From: Mycolicibacterium sp. CR10
GTDB lineage: Bacteria; Actinomycetota; Actinomycetes; Mycobacteriales; Mycobacteriaceae
Assembly (NCBI RefSeq): GCF_005222675.1
Contig: NZ_STGE01000002.1
Coordinates: 62,001-126,000, forward strand
Direction of reading: 5' to 3'
DNA length: 64,000 nt
A program made the position numbers and the translations under genes. A model generated the notes under the pieces. It worked only from the letters and a program-made list of their open reading frames with translations. It did not search any database and was not told the origin of the DNA. Each line of letters begins with the position of its first letter. Positions within the stretch are counted from its first letter, which is position 1. Positions 26,612 through 36,174 of the stretch are shown here, piece after piece.

Positions 26612-27419
26612 GGAACTCGACGACGCGCTTGCGCGCCTCATAGGCCGGGTGGCCCTCCTGCTCGCGAACCTCGAGGGTCAACACGGAGTGCGCCATCCTT
26701 CCGAACCCGTGCTCGTTGCCCTTCTTCGAATTGATCTCGATGACCTCGAACGCGTCACCCAGACGTGCCTTGAGCGTCGTGAAGCGCTCGGCCGGTGCCA
26801 GTGGATCCTCGCTGAAGCGCAGGCCCAGTGCACACAGTCCCTCGTCGGCGGCCCGGCGTTCCACGATCTTCAACTCCGCCTCGGACAGGCCGGGGTCGGC
26901 CTTCTGCTTGGCCGTCAGTCCGATCGGCAGCGACGGCTGGCTCAGCACGGGAGCCAGCACGCTCTCGTCCACGGCGGCCGCCAAGGCGAAGCCGCCGCTC
27001 CAGCACTCGCCGATCACGCCCACACCCTTGCCCGGCGTCCGGTTGTTGAGGTCGCGGGCGAGCGCGCGCAGGTAATGGGCGATCGGCCGGTCGGCATTGG
27101 TCGCGAATGCCGCGAATTCCTTTGCCACACAACCGCGCAGCATCACCGGCACCGCACCCGGTCTGATGCTCGGCGCACCGGGTGTGCCGTACAGCGACGG
27201 CGCAGCGACCGTGAAGCCGTTGTCCACCAGGTGATTGCCGAGCGCCAGCACACCGGGATGGAGGCCCGGCATCTCGGGGATGAGGACGACACCCGGGCCT
27301 TCGCCCTTGCTGTACACGTCGTAGGTCAACCCGGACGCGGAGAACGGCGCCACGGTCCATCCGGTGAGGTCGGCTTCGGGAGCCGCTCCGCCGGCGACAT
27401 CGGATTTGCGTGCGGTCAT
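26592..27419 (-). CDS. Dienelactone hydrolase family protein
   Basis: A 275-aa alpha/beta hydrolase of the DLH family (PF01738). The nucleophile is Cys in GVIGECWSGGFALAA, as in true dienelactone hydrolases. EMPGLHPGVLALGNHLVDNGFTVAAPSLYG is the family-typical N-terminal block, and the catalytic His is in NEHGFGRM. The N-terminus has about 20 extra residues. Such enzymes open lactones in chlorocatechol or related aromatic degradation; the substrate here is unknown. It overlaps the AI-2E gene tail to tail by 20 bp and is followed in the same direction by nothing obvious. Confidence 0.82.
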   Translation of the reverse strand: MTARKSDVAGGAAPEADLTGWTVAPFSASGLTYDVYSKGEGPGVVLIPEMPGLHPGVLALGNHLVDNGFTVAAPSLYGTPGAPSIRPGAVPVMLRGCVAKEFAAFATNADRPIAHYLRALARDLNNRTPGKGVGVIGECWSGGFALAAAVDESVLAPVLSQPSLPIGLTAKQKADPGLSEAELKIVERRAADEGLCALGLRFSEDPLAPAERFTTLKARLGDAFEVIEINSKKGNEHGFGRMAHSVLTLEVREQEGHPAYEARKRVVEFLRSRLT

Positions 27420-27428
27420 CGAGCGCTC

Positions 27429-28196
27429 CTAGGAGACGGGCAACGGCGACTGGGTTTGGGTCGCCGCCGCCAGGGTACGGTACTCGTCCGTACCCGCGGC
27501 CCCTCTCAACGCAAGTTGTACCGGTCCGGACGGGCCCCGCACCTGCGCGGTCCAGACCGGCTCCGCCGGGCGCCCGTCGCGCTCGCCGCCTTCGTAGACG
27601 ACCCAGGTGACGCCGTCGACGTCCTGCGTCCCGGTGGGGACGAGGTCTGTCCCCAACGATGCGATCAGCTTGTCCTCGTCGGCATTGCTCTGTGTCAGGC
27701 TCAGATACATCCCGCTGGGCGTCAGGTAGCCCACGGTGGAGCTGACGGCACGCACCGGTTGCCCCGTCACCGGGTCCGTGCGGCCCCCCTCGAGTCCCTT
27801 GCGGCTTCCCGAGTTGGACTGCCAGCCGTCGGGAAGGCGGGGAAGCCGGATAGGGATCTTGAGGGCTTCGGCGTCCGCTTGCAGCGCGGCCGGCGCGTCG
27901 TAGTCGGGAACCGGGCCGGGGCCGGGCCCGGTCGGCGCGAAGGAGCACATTCCGAGCACCCCGGCGAGGATCACGCAGACCACGACCAGCGGCGCCATCG
28001 ACCAGAACATGTCACGCCCGTCCTGGAGGAGGCGCGACTTCGCGGGGCGAGGGGCCGGCACGGCGTAGCCGACGGCATCGGATTCCGGGGGCGCACCGAC
28101 GGGGGTATCGGCATTGGACACGTCGTGGCCTGCGTCTTCCGGCTCGCCACCCGGGCGCCCGGTGACCCTCTGGCCCGGCTCGGGCGGCGTCGTCAT
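27429..28196 (-). CDS. DUF4245 membrane-anchored protein (Rv1100 homologue)
   Basis: A 255-aa protein from ATG 28196. An N-terminal cytoplasmic Pro/Gly-rich part (1-55) leads to one membrane helix (about 67-88, MAPLVVVCVILAGVLGMCSF) and an extracytoplasmic DUF4245 domain (about 100-250), with PIRLPRLPDGWQSNSGSR and VDGVTWVVYEGG as landmarks. Function is unknown. It is divergent from glpX across 54 bp and lies 9 bp upstream of the DLH gene, with which it may be co-transcribed. Confidence 0.8.
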   Translation of the reverse strand: MTTPPEPGQRVTGRPGGEPEDAGHDVSNADTPVGAPPESDAVGYAVPAPRPAKSRLLQDGRDMFWSMAPLVVVCVILAGVLGMCSFAPTGPGPGPVPDYDAPAALQADAEALKIPIRLPRLPDGWQSNSGSRKGLEGGRTDPVTGQPVRAVSSTVGYLTPSGMYLSLTQSNADEDKLIASLGTDLVPTGTQDVDGVTWVVYEGGERDGRPAEPVWTAQVRGPSGPVQLALRGAAGTDEYRTLAAATQTQSPLPVS

Positions 28197-28227
28197 GTCT
28201 GCCAGTATCCCAGCTCCCAATCGTGGA

Positions 28228-28239
28228 CCCATTAATGGG
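28228..28239. promoter_or_regulatory. 12-bp palindrome between DUF4245 and glpX
   Basis: CCCATTAATGGG is a perfect palindrome 11 bp before the glpX ATG, in the 54-bp gap between divergent genes. It could be an operator acting on both, or chance. No regulator is encoded nearby. Confidence 0.25.
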
Positions 28240-28250
28240 AGAATCGGCGC

Positions 28251-29276
28251 ATGAGCGCCCGTCGTGAAGCCCCGGACCGAAACCTCGCCCTCGAACTCGT
28301 GCGGGTGACCGAGGCCGGAGCCATGGCCGCGGGCCGCTGGGTCGGCCGGGGAGACAAAGAGGGCGGCGACGGCGCAGCGGTCGACGCGATGCGTGAGCTC
28401 GTCAACTCGGTGTCGATGCGCGGCGTCGTCGTGATCGGCGAGGGCGAGAAAGACAACGCTCCTATGCTCTACAACGGCGAGGAGGTCGGCAACGGCGACG
28501 GCCCGGAGTGCGACTTCGCGGTCGATCCGGTCGACGGCACCACGCTGATGGCCAAGGGCATGCCCAACGCCATCTCGGTGCTCGCGGTCGCCGAGCGCGG
28601 CGCGATGTTCGACCCGTCGGCGGTGTTCTACATGAACAAGATCGCCGTCGGACCCGACGCCGTCGACGTCATCGACATCACCGCCCCGATCGGGGAGAAC
28701 ATCCGCCGGGTCGCCAAAGCGAAGAACCTGACCGTCCCCGACCTGACGGTGTGCGTGCTGGACCGCCCCCGGCACGCCCAGCTCATGGAGGACGTCCGCG
28801 AGGCGGGTGCGCGGATTCGGCTGATCTCCGACGGTGACGTCGCAGGCGCCATCGCCGCGTGCCGCCCGGGGTCGGGAACCGACCTGCTGGCCGGGATCGG
28901 CGGCACCCCCGAGGGCATCATCACCGCCGCGGCGATCCGCTGTATGGGCGGGGCGATCCAGGCCCAGCTCGCACCCACCGACGACGCCGAGCGGCAGAAG
29001 GCGCTCGATCGCGGCCATGATCTCGACCGGGTGTTGAACACCGAGGACCTGGTCTCCGGCGAGAACGTGTTCTTCTCCGCCACCGGCGTCACCGACGGCG
29101 ACCTACTCAAGGGCGTGCAGTACTACGGGGGCGGGTGCACCACCCAGTCGATCGTCATGCGTTCGAAGTCCGGCACCGTCCGGATGATCCAGGCCTATCA
29201 CCGGCTGTCCAAGCTGAACGAGTACTCCGCGGTCGACTTCACCGGCGACAAGTCCGCCGCGTATCCGTTGCCCTAA
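28251..29276 (+). CDS. glpX: Class II fructose-1,6-bisphosphatase
   Basis: A 341-aa GlpX-type FBPase, the only FBPase of M. tuberculosis (Rv1099c) and needed for gluconeogenic growth. It hydrolyses fructose 1,6-bisphosphate with Mg2+. Metal and substrate sites are visible: [14 protein letters not shown] (about 34-47), [12 protein letters not shown] (about 62-73), [14 protein letters not shown] (about 89-102), and [20 protein letters not shown] (about 221-240). The start is ATG 28251. It is followed by fum after 49 bp. Confidence 0.95.
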   Translation: MSARREAPDRNLALELVRVTEAGAMAAGRWVGRGDKEGGDGAAVDAMRELVNSVSMRGVVVIGEGEKDNAPMLYNGEEVGNGDGPECDFAVDPVDGTTLMAKGMPNAISVLAVAERGAMFDPSAVFYMNKIAVGPDAVDVIDITAPIGENIRRVAKAKNLTVPDLTVCVLDRPRHAQLMEDVREAGARIRLISDGDVAGAIAACRPGSGTDLLAGIGGTPEGIITAAAIRCMGGAIQAQLAPTDDAERQKALDRGHDLDRVLNTEDLVSGENVFFSATGVTDGDLLKGVQYYGGGCTTQSIVMRSKSGTVRMIQAYHRLSKLNEYSAVDFTGDKSAAYPLP

Positions 29277-29325
29277 GACTTCAGTATCAGTAACTGCGCC
29301 AACATATTCAACGAACAGGGAGCAC

Positions 29326-30765
29326 ATGGCCGACAGCGCTGTCGATAACGCAGACGACACCGAGTACCGCATCGAGCACGACACCATGGGCGAGGTCCGC
29401 GTACCCAAGAGCGCGCTGTGGCGCGCGCAGACTCAGCGGGCCGTGGAGAATTTCCCGATCTCGTTCCGGCCGCTGGAGCGCACCCAGATCCGCGCGCTCG
29501 GCCTGCTCAAGGGCGCCTGCGCCCAGGTGAACAAGGATCTGGGGTTGCTCGACGCCGACAAGGCCGACGCGATCATCGCCGCGGCCGCCGAGATCGCCGA
29601 CGGCAAGCATGACGACCAGTTCCCCATCGACGTCTTCCAGACCGGCTCGGGCACCAGCTCGAACATGAACGCCAACGAGGTGATCGCCTCTATTGCGGCG
29701 GCAAACGGCGTGTCCGTGCACCCGAACGACGATGTCAACCGGTCGCAGTCCTCGAACGACACCTTCCCGACCGCGACACATATTGCCGCCACCGAAGCCG
29801 CTGTGCGGCATCTGATTCCCGCGCTCGAGGTGCTCCACGAGTCGCTGGCCGTCAAGGCCCGTCAGTGGCGCACTGTGGTCAAGTCCGGCCGCACCCACCT
29901 GATGGACGCGGTGCCGGTGACACTGGGCCAGGAGTTCGGCGGGTACGCACGCCAGATCGAGGCCGGTATCGAAAGAGTGAAGGCGACGCTCCCCCGGCTG
30001 GGCGAGCTGGCCATCGGCGGCACGGCCGTGGGCACCGGGCTCAATGCGCCCGACGGGTTCGGCGCGAAGGTCGTCGAGGTGCTGGTGAACGACACCGGGA
30101 TTGCCGAACTACGGACCGCTGCAGACTCTTTCGAGGCTCAGGCGGCGCGTGACGGACTGGTCGAGGCCTCCGGTGCGCTCAAGACGATCGCGGTCTCGTT
30201 GACCAAGATCGCCAACGACGTCCGCTGGATGGGTTCGGGCCCGTTGACCGGACTCGGCGAGCTGCAGCTGCCCGATCTGCAGCCGGGTAGCTCGATCATG
30301 CCGGGCAAGGTCAATCCGGTTCTCCCCGAGGCGGTTACGCAGGTGGCCGCGCAGGTCATCGGCAACGACGCGGCTGTCACCGTGGGCGGGCTGTCCGGAG
30401 CCTTCGAGCTCAACGTCTACATCCCGATGATGGCGCGCAACGTGCTCGAATCCTTCATGCTGCTGGCCAACGTGTCGAAGCTGTTCGCCACCAAGTGCAT
30501 CGACGGTCTGATCGCCAACGAGAAGCACCTCCGCGAGCTCGCCGAGTCGTCGCCGTCGATCGTGACGCCGCTGAACTCCGCGATCGGCTATGAGGAGGCG
30601 GCCAAGGTCGCCAAGGAAGCCCTCAAGGAGCGCAAGACGATTCGGCAGACCGTCATCGACCGTGGCCTGATCGGCGACAAGCTCTCCGAGGAGGAACTCG
30701 ACAAGCGGCTCGATGTGCTGGCAATGGCAAAAGTCGCCGATGAGCGCTTGCGCGAAGAGCATTAA
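29326..30765 (+). CDS. fum: Fumarate hydratase, class II
   Basis: A 479-aa class II fumarase (Rv1098c type), which interconverts fumarate and malate in the TCA cycle without a metal. The superfamily signature [11 protein letters not shown] (about 324-334) supplies the catalytic loop Ser. Also visible are [16 protein letters not shown] (about 106-121), [19 protein letters not shown] (about 134-152) and [17 protein letters not shown]. It is a homotetramer in the family. It lies between glpX and the SnoaL-type gene, 8 bp from the latter, so all three may be one unit. Confidence 0.95.
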   Translation: MADSAVDNADDTEYRIEHDTMGEVRVPKSALWRAQTQRAVENFPISFRPLERTQIRALGLLKGACAQVNKDLGLLDADKADAIIAAAAEIADGKHDDQFPIDVFQTGSGTSSNMNANEVIASIAAANGVSVHPNDDVNRSQSSNDTFPTATHIAATEAAVRHLIPALEVLHESLAVKARQWRTVVKSGRTHLMDAVPVTLGQEFGGYARQIEAGIERVKATLPRLGELAIGGTAVGTGLNAPDGFGAKVVEVLVNDTGIAELRTAADSFEAQAARDGLVEASGALKTIAVSLTKIANDVRWMGSGPLTGLGELQLPDLQPGSSIMPGKVNPVLPEAVTQVAAQVIGNDAAVTVGGLSGAFELNVYIPMMARNVLESFMLLANVSKLFATKCIDGLIANEKHLRELAESSPSIVTPLNSAIGYEEAAKVAKEALKERKTIRQTVIDRGLIGDKLSEEELDKRLDVLAMAKVADERLREEH

Positions 30766-30773
30766 GAAGGACG

Positions 30774-31217
30774 GTGACTAGAAGCGAGGTCCGGGTGGGT
30801 GTCACGGCGCTGCTGACCACCTACCAGTACCTCGCCGACACCGGCAAGATCGAGCGGCTTGCGGCACTGTTCGGGCCCGATGGCGTGCTGCAGATCGGCG
30901 CCGAGAAGTTCACGGGCGCAACGGAAGTGCTCAGTCTGTTCACGCGCACCAGCGCGGAGTTCTCCGATGCCGACTTCCTGCCCGCACGTCACCACCTGAG
31001 CTCCATCCACGTCGATCCGCAGTCCGACGGCAGCGCAAAGACGTATGCGTGTTTCCAGTTCATCGGCACTCGCGGCCTCGACCACTGGGGGACCTACCGG
31101 GATGTCATCGTCCCGAGCACCGACGGCAATCTCGACGGTGACGGCTGGCGTTTCGCGCACCGCAGGGTGATCACCGAGGGATTCGCGCCGGGGTCCCGGC
31201 TGGCCGGCGCCAGGTAG
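30774..31217 (+). CDS. SnoaL-like / NTF2-fold protein
   Basis: A 147-aa protein from GTG 30774 with GAAGGAC before it, 8 bp after fum. The pattern ALLTTYQYLADTGKIERLAALFGPDGVLQIG ... TGATEVLSLF is the start of NTF2-like ketosteroid-isomerase/SnoaL folds, and WRFAHRRVITEGFAPGS is the usual last strand. No clear catalytic Asp pair is visible. Function unknown; it corresponds in position to Rv1097c only loosely. It may bind a small hydrophobic ligand. Confidence 0.7.
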   Translation: MTRSEVRVGVTALLTTYQYLADTGKIERLAALFGPDGVLQIGAEKFTGATEVLSLFTRTSAEFSDADFLPARHHLSSIHVDPQSDGSAKTYACFQFIGTRGLDHWGTYRDVIVPSTDGNLDGDGWRFAHRRVITEGFAPGSRLAGAR

Positions 31218-31280
31218 ATCGAATTTCACGTGTGACCGTGCCGCGATCAAGCGTCGTTGTTCGGGCCGCCTGAGTTCTGG

Positions 31281-32042
31281 TCAGGGCTCGGGCGGGATCT
31301 CGGCCAGATCGTTGACGGGCGGGCCGTTCTCGCGGCCGCCGTAGAGGCTTCCGGGTGTGCGGGGCCCCAGCAGTTGGCTGACGGTCACCAAGTGGTAGCC
31401 GTTGGCCTTCAGGATCGGGATGAACTGCGCCACCAAGTCCACGGTCGAGGAGAAGGTGTCGTGCAGCAGCACCACCGAGTTGGGCCTGATCTGGCTCATC
31501 AGCAGGGCGCGCGACGCGGCGAGGTTCGAGTCGTTGACCCAGTCGAACGGGATCACATCCCAGTTGATGGCGGCCAAACCCTGGCGGCCGGCCTCGGCGA
31601 GCACCGCGTCGTTGGTCAGGCCGCCAGCGGTGCGGACCAGCGTCGGCCGCTGACCTGTCGCCGCCGCGATCGCCTCGGAGGCCTTGCTGAACTGTGCCGG
31701 GATGTCCTGCGGGGGAATCGTCGTCAAGTTGGGGTGCTCCCAGGTGTGATTGCCGATCTCCATGCCGGCGCCGGCGATCCGCTGTGCCCCGGCGGGGTCG
31801 GCCGCGACCTTGTCGCCGATCAGGAAGAACGTCGCCTGCGCACCGTTGGCCCGCAGGATCTCCAGCAGTCGATCGGTGTAGGGGCTCGGGCCGTCGTCGA
31901 AGGTCAGCGCAACGCACTTGACCTGCGAGCAGTCGACGTTGTCGGCCGCGGCGTGGCGGACGTGCCCTGTCAGGCCGCCGAGCACCAGCACCGCCAGAGC
32001 CGCCGCGACGCCCAGCGCGGTTCGCACCGGTCGCTTCAGCAC
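31281..32042 (-). CDS. Secreted polysaccharide deacetylase (NodB domain, Rv1096 type)
   Basis: A 253-aa exported carbohydrate esterase family 4 protein. The signal peptide covers residues 1-33 (AAADN). The NodB domain (about 42-230) has motif 1 TFD49-D50-GPSPYT, motif 2 H99-TWE-H103 (zinc ligands), motif 3 degenerate as RTAGG instead of RxPYG, motif 4 region DWVNDSN, and motif 5 LLHD. It should remove acetyl groups from peptidoglycan or a related glycan; Rv1096 is reported to deacetylate peptidoglycan. It follows phoH2 on the same strand across a 61-bp hairpin element. Confidence 0.87.
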   Translation of the reverse strand: MLKRPVRTALGVAAALAVLVLGGLTGHVRHAAADNVDCSQVKCVALTFDDGPSPYTDRLLEILRANGAQATFFLIGDKVAADPAGAQRIAGAGMEIGNHTWEHPNLTTIPPQDIPAQFSKASEAIAAATGQRPTLVRTAGGLTNDAVLAEAGRQGLAAINWDVIPFDWVNDSNLAASRALLMSQIRPNSVVLLHDTFSSTVDLVAQFIPILKANGYHLVTVSQLLGPRTPGSLYGGRENGPPVNDLAEIPPEP

Positions 32043-32074
32043 GCTGGAAGCCTACCGGCCGTCTCTGAGCGATC

Positions 32075-32135
32075 GCCGAAATGGCATTCCAGCAGGAAAA
32101 GGTCGAGAGCACCCCTGCTGGAATGCCGTTTCGGC
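32075..32135 (-). repeat. 61-bp hairpin element, copy 1
   Basis: Two 21-bp arms (32075-32095 and 32115-32135) pair at 20 of 21 positions, the remaining one being G-U capable, around a 19-base loop. The element lies 18 bp after the phoH2 stop. It shares arms and loop pattern (A-rich, then tcgag) with the copies at 34574 and 39491. Confidence 0.75.
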
Positions 32136-32153
32136 AAGGAAGTCAGGACAAGC

Positions 32154-33467
32154 TCAGGGCAGGGCGCCGGGGCTGATCTCCTCCAGCATCTCGGTCACCA
32201 GCGCCGCAATCGGCGAACGCTCGCTGCGCAGCAGCGTGATGTGCGCGAACAGCGGATGCCCCTTTAGCTTCTCGATCACCGCCGCGACACCGTCGTGACG
32301 GCCTACGCGCAGGTTGTCCCGCTGGGCGACATCGTGGGTCAGGACCACCCGCGAGCCGGCGCCCAGTCGCGACAACACGGTGAGCAGCACGTTGCGCTCC
32401 AGCGACTGCGCCTCGTCGACGATCACGAACGAGTCGTGCAGTGAGCGGCCGCGGATGTGCGTCAGCGGGAGCACCTCGAGCATGCCGCGCGACAGCACTT
32501 CCTCGAGCACCGCGGGGCTGGCGAGACCTTCCAGTGTGTCGAAGACCGCCTGGGCCCACGGGCCCATCTTCTCGCTCTCGCTGCCGGGCAGGTAGCCGAG
32601 CTCCTGACCGCCGACCGCATACAGCGGGCGGAACACCACGACCTTGCGCTGAGTCCGCCTCTCCAGCACGGCTTCCAGGCCCGCGCACAGGGCCAACGCC
32701 GACTTGCCGGTGCCCGCCTTGCCACCGAGCGAGACGATGCCCACGGATTCGTCAAGCAGCAGATCCAGGGCCACCCGCTGTTCGGCGGAGCGGCCGCGCA
32801 AGCCGAAGACCTCGCGGTCGCCGCGCACAAGCTGCACCCGCTTGTCCGCATTGACCCGACCAAGCGCGTGAGAGTTGCTGCCCAGCAACCGGATTCCCGT
32901 GTGGCAGGGCAGGTCGCGGGCAGCCTCGAGGTCGATGTCGCCCTCGGCGAAGAGACCGTCGATCTCCTCAGTGGACACCTCGACCTCCGCCATGCCGGTC
33001 CACCCAGACGTCACCACGTCCTGGGCGTGGTACTCGTCGGCGGCCAATCCGACGGCACCGGCCTTCACGCGCAGCGGAATGTCCTTGGTCACCAATGTGA
33101 CCCGCTTGCCTTCCGCAGCGAGATTGGCCGCGCAGGTGAGGATCCGCGAGTCGTTGCTGTCCGTACGGAAGCCGGCAGGCAACACCGAGGGGTCGCTGTG
33201 GTTGAGCTCAATGTGCAGGGTGCCGCCGTGGTCGCCGACGGGAATCGGCTGATCAAGGCGTCCGTGTTCGAGCCGGAGATCATCGAACATCCGCAGTGCC
33301 TGTCGGGCGAACCAGCCAAGCTCATGATGATGCCGCTTGGCTTCCAGTTCGCTGATGACCACCAACGGAACCACCACTTCATGTTCGGCGAACCGGCTGC
33401 AGGCCCAGGGATCGGACAGCAGCACGGACGTGTCGAGCACGTAGGTCCGGACGACCGAATCAGTCAC
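32154..33467 (-). CDS. phoH2: PhoH2 (PIN domain fused to PhoH helicase/ATPase)
   Basis: A 437-aa protein starting at GTG 33467 with GAGGAG six bases upstream. The N-terminal PIN domain (about 5-140) has D12 in YVLDTSVLL, Glu in VISELEAKR and Asp in TDSNDSRIL. The C-terminal PhoH domain (about 225-435) has Walker [14 protein letters not shown] and Walker B FVIVDEAQ. Mycobacterial PhoH2 proteins are sequence-specific RNA helicases and RNases. The longer open frame upstream is not needed. The start overlaps the small phoAT-like frame by four bases. Confidence 0.93.
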   Translation of the reverse strand: MTDSVVRTYVLDTSVLLSDPWACSRFAEHEVVVPLVVISELEAKRHHHELGWFARQALRMFDDLRLEHGRLDQPIPVGDHGGTLHIELNHSDPSVLPAGFRTDSNDSRILTCAANLAAEGKRVTLVTKDIPLRVKAGAVGLAADEYHAQDVVTSGWTGMAEVEVSTEEIDGLFAEGDIDLEAARDLPCHTGIRLLGSNSHALGRVNADKRVQLVRGDREVFGLRGRSAEQRVALDLLLDESVGIVSLGGKAGTGKSALALCAGLEAVLERRTQRKVVVFRPLYAVGGQELGYLPGSESEKMGPWAQAVFDTLEGLASPAVLEEVLSRGMLEVLPLTHIRGRSLHDSFVIVDEAQSLERNVLLTVLSRLGAGSRVVLTHDVAQRDNLRVGRHDGVAAVIEKLKGHPLFAHITLLRSERSPIAALVTEMLEEISPGALP

Positions 33468-33526
33468 GTAGCGCTCCTCGAGGCGAGGAAGTTCATGCGA
33501 CCCCACACGAACTTCTCGGTGGACAC
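33464..33526 (-). CDS. PhoAT-like short frame coupled to phoH2
   Basis: A 20-codon frame starting at GTG 33526 ([20 protein letters not shown]) ends in TGA that overlaps the phoH2 start as GTGA. In M. smegmatis and M. tuberculosis a small upstream antitoxin gene, phoAT, overlaps phoH2 in this way; I assign it by position and coupling. The frame is open about 12 codons further upstream, so the true start could be earlier (no ATG there). It is too short to support by composition. Confidence 0.45.
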   Translation of the reverse strand: MSTEKFVWGRMNFLASRSAT

Positions 33527-33639
33527 GCAGCCGTCTCCAGGACCGGGGCCGGCCCTTCATGATCGAAATCATCGGGACCGCCCGGATAGCAGAGCAATTC
33601 GCTAGCCATCGAAAACGACGCTACTCCGGGTGCGGCTTT

Positions 33640-33656
33640 CGCGCCTTGCAGGCGCG
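33640..33656 (-). terminator. Hairpin downstream of desA2
   Basis: CGCGCC and GGCGCG pair around a five-base loop, 23 bp after the desA2 stop and before phoH2. There is no U-run, as is usual in mycobacteria. A terminator or 3' stabilising hairpin is likely. Confidence 0.4.
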
Positions 33657-33678
33657 CCGAATCAGCGAGGCGCGCGAG

Positions 33679-34506
33679 TTACGAGCAGATGAACTGCTGC
33701 AGTCGCGGCTCGTCGGCAAGCCCCCACGCGGTGATGCGGTCGGAGAGGACCCGGCGCAGCTGCTCTTTGTCGAAGATGCCCGCCTCGGCGACCGTGGCCA
33801 CCTTGTCGCGGTACGCGACGATGTCACCGCCCACGACGTCGATGTCGGCAGCGCGGTGCGCGATGGCCTCGATCGTCTCGTCGCGGGAGTAGGTCAGGCA
33901 GTGGCTGATGAGGTTGGCGAAGAACTCCTCGTGGCGTTCCTCGTCCTTGGCGATCCTGCCGACCAACCCCTCGAGGGCCGGCTCGTCGATCTGGGCCTGC
34001 AGGTTGCGGCAGAACACGGCGTGGGCGCGCTCGAAGAACGCCATGAACGCCAGCGTCTCCAGCTGCGTGTAGGTGTTGGCCCGGTAACCCTGCACCACGT
34101 GTTCGACGCGGACGTCTTCGTTGGCGGCCGGGTCGACCTCACGGGTGACCACCAGGTAGTTGCGCAGCGCGACGGCGTGCAGGTGCTCCTCGGCGGTCCA
34201 GCGGCCGATCCAGCGACCCCACTTGGCTTCGAGGATGAAGTGCTCGACGAGCTCACGGTGGTAGCCGGCGAGGTTGTCCTTGGTGATCAGCAGGATCTCC
34301 AGCGCGTCGGTGACGTGCTTGGGCAGCGTCACCTCCGACGGGTCCCAGTCCTTGCCGCCGAGGAACGCGAAGTTCTCGCCCTGGTCGAACGGGACATAGT
34401 CGTGGGCGTACCACAGGTCCTCGGAATCGAGGTGGCGCCGCAGCTCTTGCAGAACCTTCGGCTCGAGTTCTGTGATCAGCGCGTTAGCGACAGGTCTCTG
34501 TGCCAT
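33679..34506 (-). CDS. desA2: Acyl-ACP desaturase DesA2
   Basis: A 275-aa protein, the same length as Rv1094. It is a ferritin-fold desaturase with iron ligands in two motifs: EEHLHAVALRNY (about 105-116) and KDEERHEEFF (about 190-199), plus LVEHFILEAKWG (about 85-96). DesA2 is thought to act in mycolic or fatty acid desaturation; the M. tuberculosis structure shows one unusual metal arrangement, so activity is not certain. It follows glyA on the same strand, separated by the 61-bp hairpin element. Confidence 0.92.
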   Translation of the reverse strand: MAQRPVANALITELEPKVLQELRRHLDSEDLWYAHDYVPFDQGENFAFLGGKDWDPSEVTLPKHVTDALEILLITKDNLAGYHRELVEHFILEAKWGRWIGRWTAEEHLHAVALRNYLVVTREVDPAANEDVRVEHVVQGYRANTYTQLETLAFMAFFERAHAVFCRNLQAQIDEPALEGLVGRIAKDEERHEEFFANLISHCLTYSRDETIEAIAHRAADIDVVGGDIVAYRDKVATVAEAGIFDKEQLRRVLSDRITAWGLADEPRLQQFICS

Positions 34507-34573
34507 GAAAGTAACTGTAACCCGAATTCACATGTTTCTTAAAATCGGGTGCACGGAGTGTCGCGGGCTTCTC

Positions 34574-34634
34574 GCCGAAACGGCATTCCGGCAGAGAAAC
34601 ATCGAGTGGACGCCTGCTGGAATGCCGTTTCGGC
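34574..34634 (-). repeat. 61-bp hairpin element, copy 2
   Basis: Arms at 34574-34594 and 34614-34634 pair at 20 of 21 positions around a 19-base loop. It lies 20 bp after the glyA stop. Arms are almost identical to those of the copy at 39491, and the loop ends gagtggacgc as there. Confidence 0.8.
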
Positions 34635-34654
34635 GCAGTTGCAGCGCGGCGCAG

Positions 34655-36130
34655 TTACAGCGTGAGGCCGGGGTAGAGCGGATTGGCGGCCAGGAGCTCG
34701 GCCGCCGCCGCGTGCACCCGATCCGCGGTGCCCTCGGCCAGCGTGTACTTGGCTTTCGACGGGCCGTTGGAGGCGGCCGTCGGTTCGGTGTTGTTGAGGA
34801 CCTCGACGACGAGTTCGGCCACCCGGTCGAAGTCGTCGGCGCCGAAGCCGCGGGTGGTCAGCGCCGGCGTGCCGAACCTGATCCCGCTGGAGTACCAGGC
34901 GCCGTTGGGGTCGGCGGGGATCGAGTTGCGATTGGTGACGATGCCGGCGTCCAGCAGCGCCGACTCCGCCTGTCGTCCGGTGAGGCCGAACGACGTCACG
35001 TCCAGCAGCACGATGTGGTTGTCGGTGCCCCCGGTGACCAGGCGGGCGCCGCGCTTGAGGAAACCGTCGGCAAGCGCCTTGGCGTTGTCGGCGATGTTCT
35101 GCGCGTACGCCTGGAATGACGGCTGACGCGCCTCGGCCAGTGCCACGGCCTTGGCCGCCATCACGTGCGACAGCGGTCCGCCGAGAACCATCGGGCAGCC
35201 CTTGTCGACGGCCGGCGCGAACTCCTCGGTGGCCAGGATCAGCCCGCCGCGAGGCCCGCGCAGCGACTTGTGGGTGGTGGTCGTCGTCACGTGCGCGTGC
35301 GGCACGGGATCCTCGTCGCCGGTGAACACCTTGCCCGCGACCAACCCGGCGAAGTGCGCCATGTCGACCATCAGGGTCGCGCCCACTTCGTCGGCGATCT
35401 CGCGCATCTTGGCGAAGTTCACCCGGCGCGGGTACGCGGAGTAGCCGGCGACGAGCACCAGCGGCTTGAACTCGCGCGCCGCGGCGGCCACCGCGTCGTA
35501 GTCCAGCAGACCGGTCTCGGGATCGGTGCCGTACTGGCGCTGGTGGAACATCTTTCCGGAGATGTTGGGCCGGAAACCATGGGTGAGGTGGCCGCCGGTA
35601 TCCAGCGACATCCCCAGCAGTCGCTGGCTGCCGAGCTTGGCGCGCAGCGACTCCCAGTCGGCCTCGGACAGATCGTTGACGTTCTTGGCGCCGAACTCGG
35701 CCAATCCGGGCGTCTCGATGCGGGTGGCCAGGATCGCCCAGTAGGCGACCAGGTTGGCGTCGATGCCGGAGTGCGGCTGCACGTAGGCGTACGGGGCGCC
35801 GAACAGCTCGCGGGCATGCTCGGCGGCCAGCGCCTCGACGGTGTCGACGTTCTGGCAGGCGGCGTAGAAACGGTGCCCGATGGTGCCTTCTGCGTACTTG
35901 TCGGAGAACCAGGTGCCCATCGTCAGCAGCACCGCCGGCGAGGCGTAGTTCTCGCTGGCGATCAGCTTCAGCGAATCCCGTTGATCGGCAAGCTCTTTGC
36001 GGGTGGCGGCGGCAATACGCGGCTCCACGCTCTCGATCACCGCCAGGGCGGCGCGGTAGGCCTCGCTCGCGGTGGCGGCATACTCGGAACCCGGGGCGAC
36101 GGCCGAGGGAGTCAAGGGCTCTGCAGTCAT
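34655..36130 (-). CDS. glyA: Serine hydroxymethyltransferase, long type
   Basis: A 491-aa PLP enzyme from ATG 36130 that converts serine and tetrahydrofolate to glycine and methylene-THF. The PLP Lys is in [28 protein letters not shown] and [13 protein letters not shown] are the family blocks. The enzyme is 60-70 residues longer than GlyA1 of M. tuberculosis (426 aa), with extra segments at about 150-185 ([24 protein letters not shown]) and [19 protein letters not shown] in place of TNKYAEGLPGRRYYGGC. This is the subfamily found in Streptomyces. It occupies the glyA1 position of the syntenic order. Confidence 0.92.
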   Translation of the reverse strand: MTAEPLTPSAVAPGSEYAATASEAYRAALAVIESVEPRIAAATRKELADQRDSLKLIASENYASPAVLLTMGTWFSDKYAEGTIGHRFYAACQNVDTVEALAAEHARELFGAPYAYVQPHSGIDANLVAYWAILATRIETPGLAEFGAKNVNDLSEADWESLRAKLGSQRLLGMSLDTGGHLTHGFRPNISGKMFHQRQYGTDPETGLLDYDAVAAAAREFKPLVLVAGYSAYPRRVNFAKMREIADEVGATLMVDMAHFAGLVAGKVFTGDEDPVPHAHVTTTTTHKSLRGPRGGLILATEEFAPAVDKGCPMVLGGPLSHVMAAKAVALAEARQPSFQAYAQNIADNAKALADGFLKRGARLVTGGTDNHIVLLDVTSFGLTGRQAESALLDAGIVTNRNSIPADPNGAWYSSGIRFGTPALTTRGFGADDFDRVAELVVEVLNNTEPTAASNGPSKAKYTLAEGTADRVHAAAAELLAANPLYPGLTL

Positions 36131-36174
36131 GGTTGCGAGCCTAATACCTCGTGATTCTGACGCCTCCCCCAGCG

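Noticed and set aside
33464..33572. N-terminal extension of PhoH2 to an ATG at 33572
   Set aside because: The GTG at 33467 has a good ribosome-binding site and gives the normal PhoH2 N-terminus; the extension overlaps the phoAT-like frame.
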